Below are positions 33,432 through 40,089 of a DNA stretch of 52,144 nucleotides, piece after piece. Made by a program: the position numbers and the translations under genes. Each line of letters starts with the position of its first letter. Position 1 is the first letter of the stretch. The notes beneath the pieces are model-generated. The model was not told the origin of the DNA. It did not search any database and saw only the letters and a list, made by a program, of their open reading frames with translations. This DNA comes from a virus: the IMG/VR virus record IMGVR_UViG_3300027721_000021, positions 1 to 52,144 of that record; one strand, 5' to 3'.

Positions 33432-33592
33432 AGATCAGAATCGAAGATCATGCGGATGCGTTTGCCATTGCCATCGAAGGTGATGACGGCGGCGAACAAT
33501 ACTATTACTTCAATCAGGAAGATAACCGCGAAGAGTTGGTTGACCTGTTCAAGTCGCTAGGCTTCGATGCCTATTACGAGGAAGTGTGCTAA
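33428..33592 (+). CDS. Small acidic hypothetical protein
   Basis: A 54-residue acidic protein (MKIRIEDHADAFAIAIEGDD, then FNQEDNREELVDLFKSLGF). The strand-strand-helix pattern is compact and coding-like. It overlaps the previous gene by 4 bases (ATGA). Function unknown. Confidence 0.65.
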   Translation: MKIRIEDHADAFAIAIEGDDGGEQYYYFNQEDNREELVDLFKSLGFDAYYEEVC

Positions 33593-33593
33593 G

Positions 33594-34322
33594 ATGCTAG
33601 TCTGGATTGGAAACTATCGCTATCACTGGAACACGCAGCGCATGGATCGGCTGTGGTACCGGACCCGTTACGATAAGTACGATTGGGAAATCGAACGCAA
33701 GGATCGTGACGCATGGGATCGCGCCTACGAGAAGTTCGCGGAACTCTGTCAGGACTATATCTGTCAGCCGGTCAACTGGATCAAGAACAAGATCCCGCGC
33801 ATTCACTACATCAAGATTCACTCTTACGATACGTGGAGCGCGGACTCGACGCTCGCACCTATCATCCTGCCGATGCTCAAGATGCTGAACGAGAAAAAGC
33901 ATGGCGCACCGTTTACTGAGGACGTTGACGTTCCGGAGCATCTGCGCTCGACTGCCGCGCCACCCAAGGAAAACGAATACGATACCGATGCGCTTCACTT
34001 CGAACGTTGGGATTGGATCATGGGTGAAATGATTTGGGCATTCGAACAAATCGTGAAAGACGATGAAGGTGAGGAACAGTTCCGTTCCGGATTCTCTGAT
34101 ATCATGTTTCAGGGCATGGACGCGGACGGCAAGGATGTAGGCGAGCCGCACCACCTAGGCGAGAAACCCACAATTGAGAATGATTCCGTTTTGACCTATC
34201 GGTTGGTAGACGGTCCACGGCATACGATGGTCACGGATTACGAAGGTCTGAAATCCCACCATGAACGCATTAAGAACGGTTTAAGGCTCTTCGGAACCTA
34301 TTACAGAGCATTATGGGACTGA
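33594..34322 (+). CDS. Conserved-type phage protein rich in Trp/Tyr
   Basis: A 242-residue protein starting one base after the previous stop. It has an aromatic N-terminus (WIGNYRYHWNTQRMDRLWYR), then KIHSYDTWSADSTLAPIILP around residue 78, GAPFTEDVDVPEHLRST, and HFERWDWIMGEMIWAFEQIV. I recall similar proteins in other T4-superfamily phages without known function. There is no signal peptide or catalytic motif. It is the last gene before a repeat-rich gap. Confidence 0.75.
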   Translation: MLVWIGNYRYHWNTQRMDRLWYRTRYDKYDWEIERKDRDAWDRAYEKFAELCQDYICQPVNWIKNKIPRIHYIKIHSYDTWSADSTLAPIILPMLKMLNEKKHGAPFTEDVDVPEHLRSTAAPPKENEYDTDALHFERWDWIMGEMIWAFEQIVKDDEGEEQFRSGFSDIMFQGMDADGKDVGEPHHLGEKPTIENDSVLTYRLVDGPRHTMVTDYEGLKSHHERIKNGLRLFGTYYRALWD

Positions 34323-34440
34323 CCCTAGGCTACCCTACCGGCTACCCTGTAATACGCTCAGAAACGATCCTAGGCGGTCCTAGGCACCCCTCCTAAGTCC
34401 TTGATTCTAAAGGACTTTTAGCCTGAAATTAGGCTTATCG
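34323..34440 (+). repeat. Repeat-rich intergenic segment
   Basis: CCTAGGC occurs three times (34324-34330, 34369-34375, 34379-34385), GGCTACCCT twice with a 12-base period (34328-34336, 34340-34348), and TAAGTCCTTGATT at 34394 and again at 34441. AAGTCCTT (34395-34402) and AAGGACTT (34410-34417) form an 8-bp hairpin. The segment holds no gene. It could be a replication or regulatory site. Confidence 0.6.
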
Positions 34441-34499
34441 TAAGTCCTTGATTTCATTAGAGTTTTCAATATTGCACTTTTCGACGGTTTTGCTATACT
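34441..34499 (+). promoter_or_regulatory. Promoter with upstream element, for the Lys/Ala-rich gene
   Basis: TTGCAC (34472-34477), 16 bases, TATACT (34494-34499). TAAGTCCTTGATT (34441-34453) ends exactly 18 bases before the -35 box, as at 17337 and 20352. A further copy of the element at 34394 has no promoter core behind it. Confidence 0.7.
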
Positions 34500-34554
34500 G
34501 GTATTACAGGGTGAGGGAATGGTTCCCCACCCGGATCTGAAACCCGAAAGGTAC

Positions 34555-34884
34555 ATGAATATGACGACTCTCTCCCCGCTCGCGACGGCTCGCGAAACCC
34601 TGAAAACCGCGAAGGCGGCTGTTGTTCTTGCTCGCGCCGAAGTGACGCGCCTCCGCGAAGAGGCGAAGACCGAGAAGGCTGCGAAGGTTGCCGAGCGTGC
34701 GGCTCGCAAGGTCGCGAAGGTTGCCGAACTCAAGGCGAAGCGCACTGCGCGTATCGCGAAGTTGGAAGCCAAGCTCGCTGCGCTCAAGGCGAAGCAGTCT
34801 TCGCCCAAGGCTCGCAAGCGTGCGAATCGCAAGGCTTCGAAGGTTACGACCATCGTTGCCAACGGCAAGCCGGTCACTGCGTAA
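34555..34884 (+). CDS. Lys/Ala-rich basic protein (histone H1-like composition)
   Basis: A 109-residue protein, over half Ala, Lys, Arg and Glu. Residues 15-80 read as a long charged helix (ETLKTAKAAVVLARAEVTRL, REEAKTEKAAKVAERAARKV), and the end is strongly basic (KARKRANRKASKV). Composition is like histone H1-type bacterial nucleoid proteins, so DNA or RNA binding is plausible. The start at 34555 follows AAAGG; ATG 34561 is an alternative. It has its own promoter and terminator, so it is probably highly expressed early. Confidence 0.75.
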   Translation: MNMTTLSPLATARETLKTAKAAVVLARAEVTRLREEAKTEKAAKVAERAARKVAKVAELKAKRTARIAKLEAKLAALKAKQSSPKARKRANRKASKVTTIVANGKPVTA

Positions 34885-34891
34885 GTGATTG

Positions 34892-34920
34892 AAGGGCAAG
34901 GGGATTTTCCCCTTGCCTTT
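34892..34920 (+). terminator. Terminator after the Lys/Ala-rich gene
   Basis: GGCAAGGGG (34895-34903) pairs with CCCCTTGCC (34909-34917), extendable by an A/T end, with a 5-base loop and a TTT tail. The 3' arm doubles as the -35 box of the next promoter. Confidence 0.82.
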
Positions 34921-34941
34921 CTCCCCGACACACGGTATACT
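34913..34941 (+). promoter_or_regulatory. Sigma70-like promoter for the small-gene cluster
   Basis: TTGCCT (34913-34918), 17 bases, TATACT (34936-34941). The -35 box lies inside the terminator stem. Transcripts would begin just before the gene at 34970. Confidence 0.72.
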
Positions 34942-34969
34942 GGTTATACAAGGTCAGGAAACGGAACAA

Positions 34970-35275
34970 ATGCCTAACACGTTCATCATCGTCTATGCCG
35001 AATCCATGGTTCGCCCGTATTTTACGAAGTCTTACAAGTTCCGTAAGACCGCGCAGAATGCGTGCGACAAGCTGAATGCCCGATACGCCAAGTCGCGTGG
35101 TCATTCGAAGGACCGTGATGTTGTGTTCGCCGTCTACTCGCACGAAGAGTATCGTGCTGCCACCGAAGGCAAGGGTGAGTGGAAGGTGTCTCCGTTCACC
35201 GGCAACAAGGTTTGGGTTGCTCTCGGCACGCCTGCGTGCTGCGACCCGACCACCGAAACTTACATGAGCATGTAA
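34970..35275 (+). CDS. Small hypothetical protein
   Basis: A 101-residue protein with a strand-rich start (NTFIIVYAESMVRPYFTKSY) and a basic centre (NARYAKSRGHSKDRDVVFAV). No family is recognised. It is the first gene after the promoter at 34913, with CAGGAAACGGA before the ATG. Confidence 0.72.
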   Translation: MPNTFIIVYAESMVRPYFTKSYKFRKTAQNACDKLNARYAKSRGHSKDRDVVFAVYSHEEYRAATEGKGEWKVSPFTGNKVWVALGTPACCDPTTETYMSM

Positions 35276-35277
35276 TC

Positions 35278-35496
35278 ATGGGTCGCATGTCCGAACTTGA
35301 TATCGAAATCCGCGAGCGCACTGCCGCACGGCAGGCTCCTGCGGAAATCGCAAAGGCTCTTAACATTCCCGCCCATTGGGTTGTGGAAATGATCGAAGAG
35401 AACGCTTACAACGATTATCTCAATCGTCGCGCCTCTGATGAATTCTTTGCCGAACAATCGGCTGACGCTGACGCGGAAATCTACGGCACCCGCTAA
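35278..35496 (+). CDS. Small protein with HTH-like segment
   Basis: A 72-residue protein. ERTAARQAPAEIAKALNIPA and HWVVEMIEENA (about residues 10-42) look like a helix-turn-helix (a sigma- or resolvase-like fold). The C-terminus is acidic. A DNA-binding role is inferred from this pattern alone. Confidence 0.65.
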   Translation: MGRMSELDIEIRERTAARQAPAEIAKALNIPAHWVVEMIEENAYNDYLNRRASDEFFAEQSADADAEIYGTR

Positions 35497-35497
35497 T

Positions 35498-35848
35498 ATG
35501 AACAAGTACATGGATCAATCGCATCCTGACGCTTTTGTGGATCATCCTGTGATGCAACCGCATGGCGACCTGACCAAAATCTGCCCGACCTGTCACGGTC
35601 ACGGTGGATGGAATCTCCTGCTGAATCAGTATCCGCTGCCTGACGGCATGGCGAACACTCCGGAGAACCGTTCGAAGTTTTCGCACTTTCGCTGCCACTG
35701 TATGCATTGCAACGGTTGGGGCTACGTGCGCGAGACTGAGAATTGCCCCGGTCATGAGTGGGTGCACGTTCGCAACACCGGTCGCTGCCTGAACCTTTAC
35801 CGTTGCTCTGTCTGCGGTAAGGAATGGGAAATCGACTCTTCGGATTGA
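35498..35848 (+). CDS. Zinc-finger protein with DnaJ-type CXXCXGXG motifs
   Basis: A 116-residue protein with CPTCHGHGG (about 28-36), CHCMHCNGWGY (about 67-77) and CSVCGKEW near the end. These are DnaJ-type CXXCXGXG and rubredoxin-like CXXC zinc ligands, which would bind two metal ions. Such phage proteins may act as chaperone adaptors or bind nucleic acids; which is not known. It starts 1 base after the previous stop. Confidence 0.75.
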   Translation: MNKYMDQSHPDAFVDHPVMQPHGDLTKICPTCHGHGGWNLLLNQYPLPDGMANTPENRSKFSHFRCHCMHCNGWGYVRETENCPGHEWVHVRNTGRCLNLYRCSVCGKEWEIDSSD

Positions 35849-35850
35849 TC

Positions 35851-35994
35851 ATGAAACTCTTCGCTTATTACCTCGGCTTCCTTGTCGGTATCTACCGTCG
35901 CAACATGCGCCGCCTCGCGTATCACTACGAAGATGGGATTGGCGCGGCTGACGCGGAAACCCGACTCAACACTCTCATGCGTAGGAGCATGTAA
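35851..35994 (+). CDS. Very small protein (47 residues)
   Basis: MKLFAYYLGFLVGIYRR at the start is a short hydrophobic/aromatic helix, followed by a basic and acidic tail. ATG 35851 lies 2 bases after the previous stop; its own stop overlaps the next ATG (TAATG). It may sit at the membrane. Confidence 0.6.
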   Translation: MKLFAYYLGFLVGIYRRNMRRLAYHYEDGIGAADAETRLNTLMRRSM

Positions 35995-36200
35995 TGTCTT
36001 TTGCACCGATGGTTCGCACTACGGAATTTGGTCCGTTTGCCGGTAACGGCTTGCGGTTTGCCACTCCTGCCGAAGCGCAGATGTGGCTTGATGATTTGAT
36101 GTGCCGTTGGTTTGCGGTCACGGATACTCGCGTGGATGAATCCACGGACCCTGTGAACTACCGCACGGTTGACGGTCGAACTCTGGAAGAGGTATCGTGA
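35994..36200 (+). CDS. Small conserved-type protein
   Basis: A 68-residue protein with FATPAEAQMWLDDLMCRWFA (about 22-41) then DTRVDESTDPVNYR. This motif recurs in small proteins of large phages that I recall, without a known function. It overlaps both neighbours by one base. Confidence 0.72.
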   Translation: MSFAPMVRTTEFGPFAGNGLRFATPAEAQMWLDDLMCRWFAVTDTRVDESTDPVNYRTVDGRTLEEVS

Positions 36201-36286
36201 TGGGTTGGCTTATTGGTATCGCGGTCTATATCGCGGTTGTTGTTCTTATCTGCCGTTTTGTGGGGTTCAATCGTTATGAAGACTAA
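36200..36286 (+). CDS. 28-residue single-pass membrane peptide
   Basis: Begins at the last base of the previous stop (TGATG) and is almost entirely one hydrophobic helix (MGWLIGIAVYIAVVVLICRF) with a short polar tail. It overlaps the next gene by 11 bases. No ribosome site other than coupling is visible. Confidence 0.55.
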   Translation: MGWLIGIAVYIAVVVLICRFVGFNRYED

Positions 36287-36518
36287 TGATCTTCGCAAGG
36301 GTGTGCGTGTCCAGTTGCGCAACGGATGGTTCGCCACCGTCGCGGACAACGCTCGTGGCAACATCCGCATGTGTGACGTAGAAGGCGTGTACCGTGAAAT
36401 CGGTTCTGTCTACTCGCACGATATCATCCGTGCGCAGTATGAAGGTGTCTGGCAGGACGTAGAGCATACGCCTGCACAGGTCAAGCTGCGCGAACAGGTC
36501 GAAGGTTTCTTCGCATGA
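36276..36518 (+). CDS. Small hypothetical protein, beta-rich
   Basis: An 80-residue protein (MKTNDLRKGVRVQLRNGWFA, then ADNARGNIRMCDVEGVYREI) with a pattern of short strands like an SH3/KOW-type barrel, found in small RNA or DNA binding proteins. That fold call is an inference. The C-terminus is helical. Confidence 0.68.
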   Translation: MKTNDLRKGVRVQLRNGWFATVADNARGNIRMCDVEGVYREIGSVYSHDIIRAQYEGVWQDVEHTPAQVKLREQVEGFFA

Positions 36519-36607
36519 TCGCAAAGATTTGGGATTCAATCGTCGGGCATTTCTACATCCTTCTGGTGTGGGTGCTTGACATGGTGTGTGGACCGGCAGA
36601 TGAATAA
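36515..36607 (+). CDS. 30-residue membrane peptide
   Basis: ATGA overlap with the previous gene. The sequence has one hydrophobic helix (IVGHFYILLVWVLDMVCG) and an acidic end. The next ATG lies inside its last codons, so it may serve mainly in coupling. Confidence 0.5.
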   Translation: MIAKIWDSIVGHFYILLVWVLDMVCGPADE

Positions 36608-36839
36608 CACTCGCGAATACGTTCCAGACGACGGCGGCGATTCCCTGATTCCGATTAAGGAATGGGAAGAGTGCTGCGCCAATGGAATGTTCATCGACTA
36701 CGATGGTTTCGGCTACTTTGTCAATCTGGACAACGTGACCGAACTCTACGGCTTCGACGTTTACCCGTCCATGATTGGCAGCGCAGCCTACGAGCAGCGC
36801 AAGGTCAACTGGACTCATATCAACTGGTTCAATCGCTGA
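36600..36839 (+). CDS. Small acidic hypothetical protein
   Basis: A 79-residue protein rich in aromatic and acidic residues (VPDDGGDSLIPIKEWEECCA, then IDYDGFGYFVNLDNV). It overlaps the membrane peptide by 8 bases. Family unknown. Confidence 0.68.
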   Translation: MNNTREYVPDDGGDSLIPIKEWEECCANGMFIDYDGFGYFVNLDNVTELYGFDVYPSMIGSAAYEQRKVNWTHINWFNR

Positions 36840-36853
36840 GTTGACTAGATATT

Positions 36854-37039
36854 ATGGATTCGGAAGAAATGAGCCTTGATGCCGTCTACCGTCTTAACAA
36901 GACGTATTACGCGATGGGCATCGTGATCGAAGTGGAGAAGGTCTACTTTCCGAATACGCATACGATGTTGGAATCTATCGTCATGTCGTCCGCACCAAAG
37001 GTTCCGCAATATCATTTTGAGGACGACTACAATGCGTAA
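36854..37039 (+). CDS. Small hypothetical protein
   Basis: A 61-residue protein (MDSEEMSLDAVYRLNKTYYA, then VIEVEKVYFPNTHTM). There is no clear ribosome site before the ATG, but codon pattern and the overlap with the next start support it. Function unknown. Confidence 0.58.
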   Translation: MDSEEMSLDAVYRLNKTYYAMGIVIEVEKVYFPNTHTMLESIVMSSAPKVPQYHFEDDYNA

Positions 37040-37364
37040 ATTTCTAATTGGATTGGTGGCTCTACTCTTCACTTCCCCGGCATTCGCATCCCTCGACCAT
37101 TGGACATGCTCCAACGATACGACCGTCATGTTCATGGTGCTGAATACCGACGAGGGTAGCTTCCACCTGTGGGATGACAAGGGTGCATTCCTCGCGAGCG
37201 CAAAGTTCACCGAAAGGTCTGAGACTAAGGACGGTATTCCATTCGCTGCCGCAGAGTTGGAGAATGGTGTTATGATCGGCATTGCGAAGACCAGTGACAA
37301 CAAAATGATTCTCGCGATTGCCGGTAGCGACACTAAGAAGGCAGCAAGGTTCCTCTGTCAGTAA
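37032..37364 (+). CDS. Exported small protein with signal peptide
   Basis: A 110-residue protein. Residues 1-20 (MRKFLIGLVALLFTSPAFAS) form a typical Sec signal peptide with an AFA cleavage site. The mature part has Cys residues near both ends, which could form a disulphide in the periplasm. Phage proteins of this type can alter the host envelope or exclude other phages, which is inference. It overlaps the previous gene by 8 bases. Confidence 0.72.
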   Translation: MRKFLIGLVALLFTSPAFASLDHWTCSNDTTVMFMVLNTDEGSFHLWDDKGAFLASAKFTERSETKDGIPFAAAELENGVMIGIAKTSDNKMILAIAGSDTKKAARFLCQ

Positions 37365-37374
37365 CAGGATTAGT

Positions 37375-37722
37375 ATGACTCCCAAGAAAGTGAAAACGGT
37401 CTGCATTCCGCTAGACCCTGACGATTGCGGCAGTGTGATCCACGGCTACGTCCGGTTCCCTGAGTTGTATCAGAGGAACCACGGACAAAAGCTATGGGAC
37501 ATTGAATTCAGTGCGTCCGTTTCACTTTCGGATTGCAACCGGGTGATTCAATGGGCAATGACCGAGAGCGACGAATTCAACCTCGCGAAACTCGACACGG
37601 CAATCGCTGCGCTCACCGACCTTCGCAAGTACATGGCAGAAGCCAACGCCGAAATCAAGAAAATGGAAAAGGAACGGCGCAAGCTCAACAAAGCCATTGA
37701 CCCGAACTGGAACGAAGACTAA
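37375..37722 (+). CDS. Small protein with C-terminal coiled coil
   Basis: A 115-residue protein: N-terminal strands (VKTVCIPLDPDDCGSVIHGY) and a C-terminal charged helix (DLRKYMAEANAEIKKMEKER) likely to be a coiled coil. Function unknown. The next gene follows after a GGAG ribosome site. Confidence 0.68.
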   Translation: MTPKKVKTVCIPLDPDDCGSVIHGYVRFPELYQRNHGQKLWDIEFSASVSLSDCNRVIQWAMTESDEFNLAKLDTAIAALTDLRKYMAEANAEIKKMEKERRKLNKAIDPNWNED

Positions 37723-37734
37723 TTGGAGTTAGTC

Positions 37735-37947
37735 ATGTATCATGTGAAAAGCTACAACCCGCAACCCCGGATCATCTTCGATCCGGCATCCCATCAACAT
37801 CGACTTGCTTATTCTCTCTTTTTGAAGTATAATGGATGGAAAGGTGGATGCCCGTTTCTCTTAGAAGAGCCGTATGGGGATATCCCTGCGATGATCAACG
37901 CTAAGATCGCGGAGCATTCACTAAGACCTCTTATGGATTTGGTATGA
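37735..37947 (+). CDS. Small hypothetical protein
   Basis: A 70-residue protein (MYHVKSYNPQPRIIFDPASH, then FLKYNGWKGGCPFLLEEPYG). TTGGAG precedes the ATG at 37735. It overlaps the next gene by 4 bases (ATGA). No family recognised. Confidence 0.65.
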   Translation: MYHVKSYNPQPRIIFDPASHQHRLAYSLFLKYNGWKGGCPFLLEEPYGDIPAMINAKIAEHSLRPLMDLV

Positions 37948-38183
37948 CTACTGAATTTGAACACAAGACCGGACAAGAGTTTCAGTCCATCTATGAACTG
38001 ATTCGCGAACTCTCGGAGCGCGTGGACTTCCTTGAGCGGGAACTGGACGATGCGCAGGAAACGATTCGCGAGCATGAAGTCACCATTGGGCAGCATCAGG
38101 AAGAACTGAATGCGTTCCGCATGGAGATTGACGAACTCGCTGCCGAAGTTGAAACTGTTTTGAGTGACCCTGCACATGAATAA
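37944..38183 (+). CDS. Small coiled-coil protein
   Basis: A 79-residue acidic protein; residues 12-75 are a continuous charged helix with hydrophobic heptad spacing (ELIRELSERVDFLERELDDA, QETIREHEVTIGQHQEELNA). It is probably a dimeric or trimeric coiled coil, a structural or scaffolding peptide. It overlaps both neighbours. Confidence 0.7.
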   Translation: MTTEFEHKTGQEFQSIYELIRELSERVDFLERELDDAQETIREHEVTIGQHQEELNAFRMEIDELAAEVETVLSDPAHE

Positions 38184-38694
38184 AAATCCCTGCGGCGAAA
38201 TCACCCTAGGTCAAACGACCGTGTGTACTCTTCCTTATCCGGAAGAACTGCGCTGCTACACGTTCACGCTAGTCCAACTGAACACGATGCAGCAGGGCAT
38301 TCAGGCTGCGCACGCGGCTATTGAACTAGGCATGAAGGCTTACAAGCGGCAGATGCGCGAGAATAACCTTGCGGACTTCCGGCTGTATCATGAGTGGGCA
38401 ACCGAATGGAAGACCCTAATCATGCTCAATGGTGGCGATGCCACGGAACTTCAACTTCTGGAAGACTTCTTCTACGATTCTCAGAACACGCTGCCTTGGG
38501 CAGCATTCTATGAAGACGGCTCGTTCTACAATGCGCTGACTTCGGTAGCCATCATCATCCCGGCACGTATCTTCATTTCGGCAGAAGAACTCCGTAAGGG
38601 CAAGCCGGTCATGTCGCTCGACTACCCCGACTCCTACTCGGATTGGGAACTGGAACTCATTAACCGACTGTCTAACGCAAGGCGAGCAGTATGA
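38176..38694 (+). CDS. Hypothetical protein with Pth2-like motif
   Basis: A 172-residue protein. Residues 29-52 (FTLVQLNTMQQGIQAAHAAI then ELGMKA) resemble the start of Pth2-type peptidyl-tRNA hydrolase (V..DL..GQ..AQ.AHA), and similar proteins occur in T4-like cyanophages as I recall. Catalytic Lys/Asp residues of Pth2 cannot be confirmed, so the activity is only a suggestion. It overlaps neighbours by 8 and 4 bases. Confidence 0.6.
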   Translation: MNKNPCGEITLGQTTVCTLPYPEELRCYTFTLVQLNTMQQGIQAAHAAIELGMKAYKRQMRENNLADFRLYHEWATEWKTLIMLNGGDATELQLLEDFFYDSQNTLPWAAFYEDGSFYNALTSVAIIIPARIFISAEELRKGKPVMSLDYPDSYSDWELELINRLSNARRAV

Positions 38695-38963
38695 GCATCA
38701 AAGAAACTAAATGGTCTGGTGGTGGACGCTTCCACCTAGTCGAACACTCAAGCGACAAGCTTGTGGATGCGCTAGGCAAGCCGCTCAGTGTGGGCGACCT
38801 AGTGCTACGTGCTGTGACCTTCGGCAGAAGCGCGGGACTGGAATTCACCAGTATTCGCGAAATCAAGAATGGGCGGGTGTACCTCGCCACAAGCAAGGTG
38901 CCGGTGAACTATCCGTCACGGCTTCTAATTGTCAACGACATGTTCCCTGACGGGTATAAATAA
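38691..38963 (+). CDS. Small hypothetical protein
   Basis: A 90-residue protein (KETKWSGGGRFHLVEHSSDK, then KPLSVGDLVLRAVTFGRSAG). The strand-rich pattern resembles a small barrel. A late promoter overlaps its stop codon. Confidence 0.65.
   Translation: MSIKETKWSGGGRFHLVEHSSDKLVDALGKPLSVGDLVLRAVTFGRSAGLEFTSIREIKNGRVYLATSKVPVNYPSRLLIVNDMFPDGYK
38955..38962 (+). promoter_or_regulatory. Late promoter (TATAAATA) before 38991
   Basis: An exact match to the T4 late promoter octamer, overlapping the stop of the previous gene and 29 bases before the ATG at 38991. The leader has CCCTAACAGGAA, like the gp18 and gp22 leaders. It marks the following genes as late-expressed amid early-type small genes. 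Confidence 0.75.
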
Positions 38964-38990
38964 GGCACCAACCCTAACAGGAACAGAACC

Positions 38991-39188
38991 ATGCTACCAG
39001 AATCACGCAAAGCACTAGAATATCTCCATGGGCTGAAAAAGGCACCTACGGTCGATACCTTCAAGAAGGAATTTGAGCCGAACGGAGACTTCATTCTCAA
39101 CAGCATTCTTGAATCTCATGTTGACGTAGTGAAGGGTAAGGTAGTCCTAAACGAGAACGGTGTGAGATTCGCAACAGGAGTGAATTGA
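38991..39188 (+). CDS. Small late-expressed protein
   Basis: A 65-residue protein (ESRKALEYLHGLKKAPTVDT, then DFILNSILESHVDVVKGKVV). It resembles a small DNA-binding-like helix plus strand, but no family is recognised. Its position under a T4-type late promoter suggests a virion or assembly role. Confidence 0.65.
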   Translation: MLPESRKALEYLHGLKKAPTVDTFKKEFEPNGDFILNSILESHVDVVKGKVVLNENGVRFATGVN

Positions 39189-39190
39189 TT

Positions 39191-39631
39191 ATGGCTGACC
39201 AATTTGATCTAGAACAGGGCATCATGGGATGTTGGCATGTTACCGACGACCTTGACGTACTCTTTGAAGAACTGGTGGAGAATGATCACTTCACGAAGGA
39301 TCAGGCTTCCAACTTTGTCCTAGGTCTATCCACGATATATCAGGCTAAGTTCGACAAACTGTTCCGCACGTTCGAAGACTTCCTCAAGCAGTATTACACG
39401 ATTAGCAAGGAACTCAAGCGCACGCAGGCTCAGTTGTTCGATGCCAACGAAGAACTCGCTGCGATGGAAGAGGCGAATGAACTCGCAGCCGATGCTTCCC
39501 TCTCTTCGAAGTCTCTGGAAGAACTCTTTCTGGAAGAAGAGGAAAAGTCCTACGAAGATATGATGGAAGAGAACAACCGTCTTGACTTCATGATGGAAGA
39601 CGAGAACGGCTACTTCATCTTCCCGAAGTAA
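39191..39631 (+). CDS. Conserved-type acidic helical protein
   Basis: A 146-residue acidic protein. The N-terminus DLEQGIMGCWHVTDDLDVLF (7-26) recurs in T4-like cyanophage proteins I remember; the middle is a long coiled coil (FDANEELAAMEEANELAADA). Function unknown. ATG 39191 follows CAGGAG. Confidence 0.7.
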   Translation: MADQFDLEQGIMGCWHVTDDLDVLFEELVENDHFTKDQASNFVLGLSTIYQAKFDKLFRTFEDFLKQYYTISKELKRTQAQLFDANEELAAMEEANELAADASLSSKSLEELFLEEEEKSYEDMMEENNRLDFMMEDENGYFIFPK

Positions 39632-39635
39632 TACC

Positions 39636-39890
39636 ATGAACGAGAAATTCCGAGAAATGATCCACAAGCTCGCAGCCGACTGCGGGATGACGGACATGGA
39701 AGCAGCCGAGAAATTTGCTGTAACTCTCGGACAGCGATGGATGGGAATCAACACCCCATTCATCTGCGGCGGCAGCGAAGAGGTAGACGCGATGGGTCTT
39801 CCTAAGATGATAACAGTCTGCCCCGCATACGGACTAGACGGATTCGCAATCTACCACAAGACTTCGGAGTACAGTGCGCCAAGTTACTAA
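39636..39890 (+). CDS. Small hypothetical protein
   Basis: An 84-residue protein with helices (MIHKLAADCGMTDMEAAEKF) and a C-terminal CPAYGLDGFAIYHK. It overlaps the next gene by 17 bases. No family recognised. Confidence 0.65.
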   Translation: MNEKFREMIHKLAADCGMTDMEAAEKFAVTLGQRWMGINTPFICGGSEEVDAMGLPKMITVCPAYGLDGFAIYHKTSEYSAPSY

Positions 39891-40089
39891 CGGAACAGGG
39901 ACTCCCTGTGTAAGAATCTGTAAGATGGACAGCCAGAGCAACCTTTGCTCTGGCTGTTTTCGCACGCTTGGGGAAATTGGAAACTGGCTCAGATACACCG
40001 AAGAACAGAGAGCCTACATATGTAAAATGGTCGAACTAAGAAGGGAATTGCTATGTCAGACAAACGAGGATTCGATTACGGGAAGCTAA
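39874..40089 (+). CDS. DUF1289-family small protein
   Basis: A 71-residue protein with the DUF1289 Cys pattern (Cys12, Cys16, Cys25, Cys28 in PCVRICKMD and LCSGCFRTL followed by IGNW). Four Cys suggest a metal or Fe-S site. DUF1289 is mainly found in proteobacteria, which gives a hint about the host lineage. It uses a GTG start with CGGAG upstream and overlaps both neighbours. Confidence 0.82.
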   Translation: MRQVTNGTGTPCVRICKMDSQSNLCSGCFRTLGEIGNWLRYTEEQRAYICKMVELRRELLCQTNEDSITGS

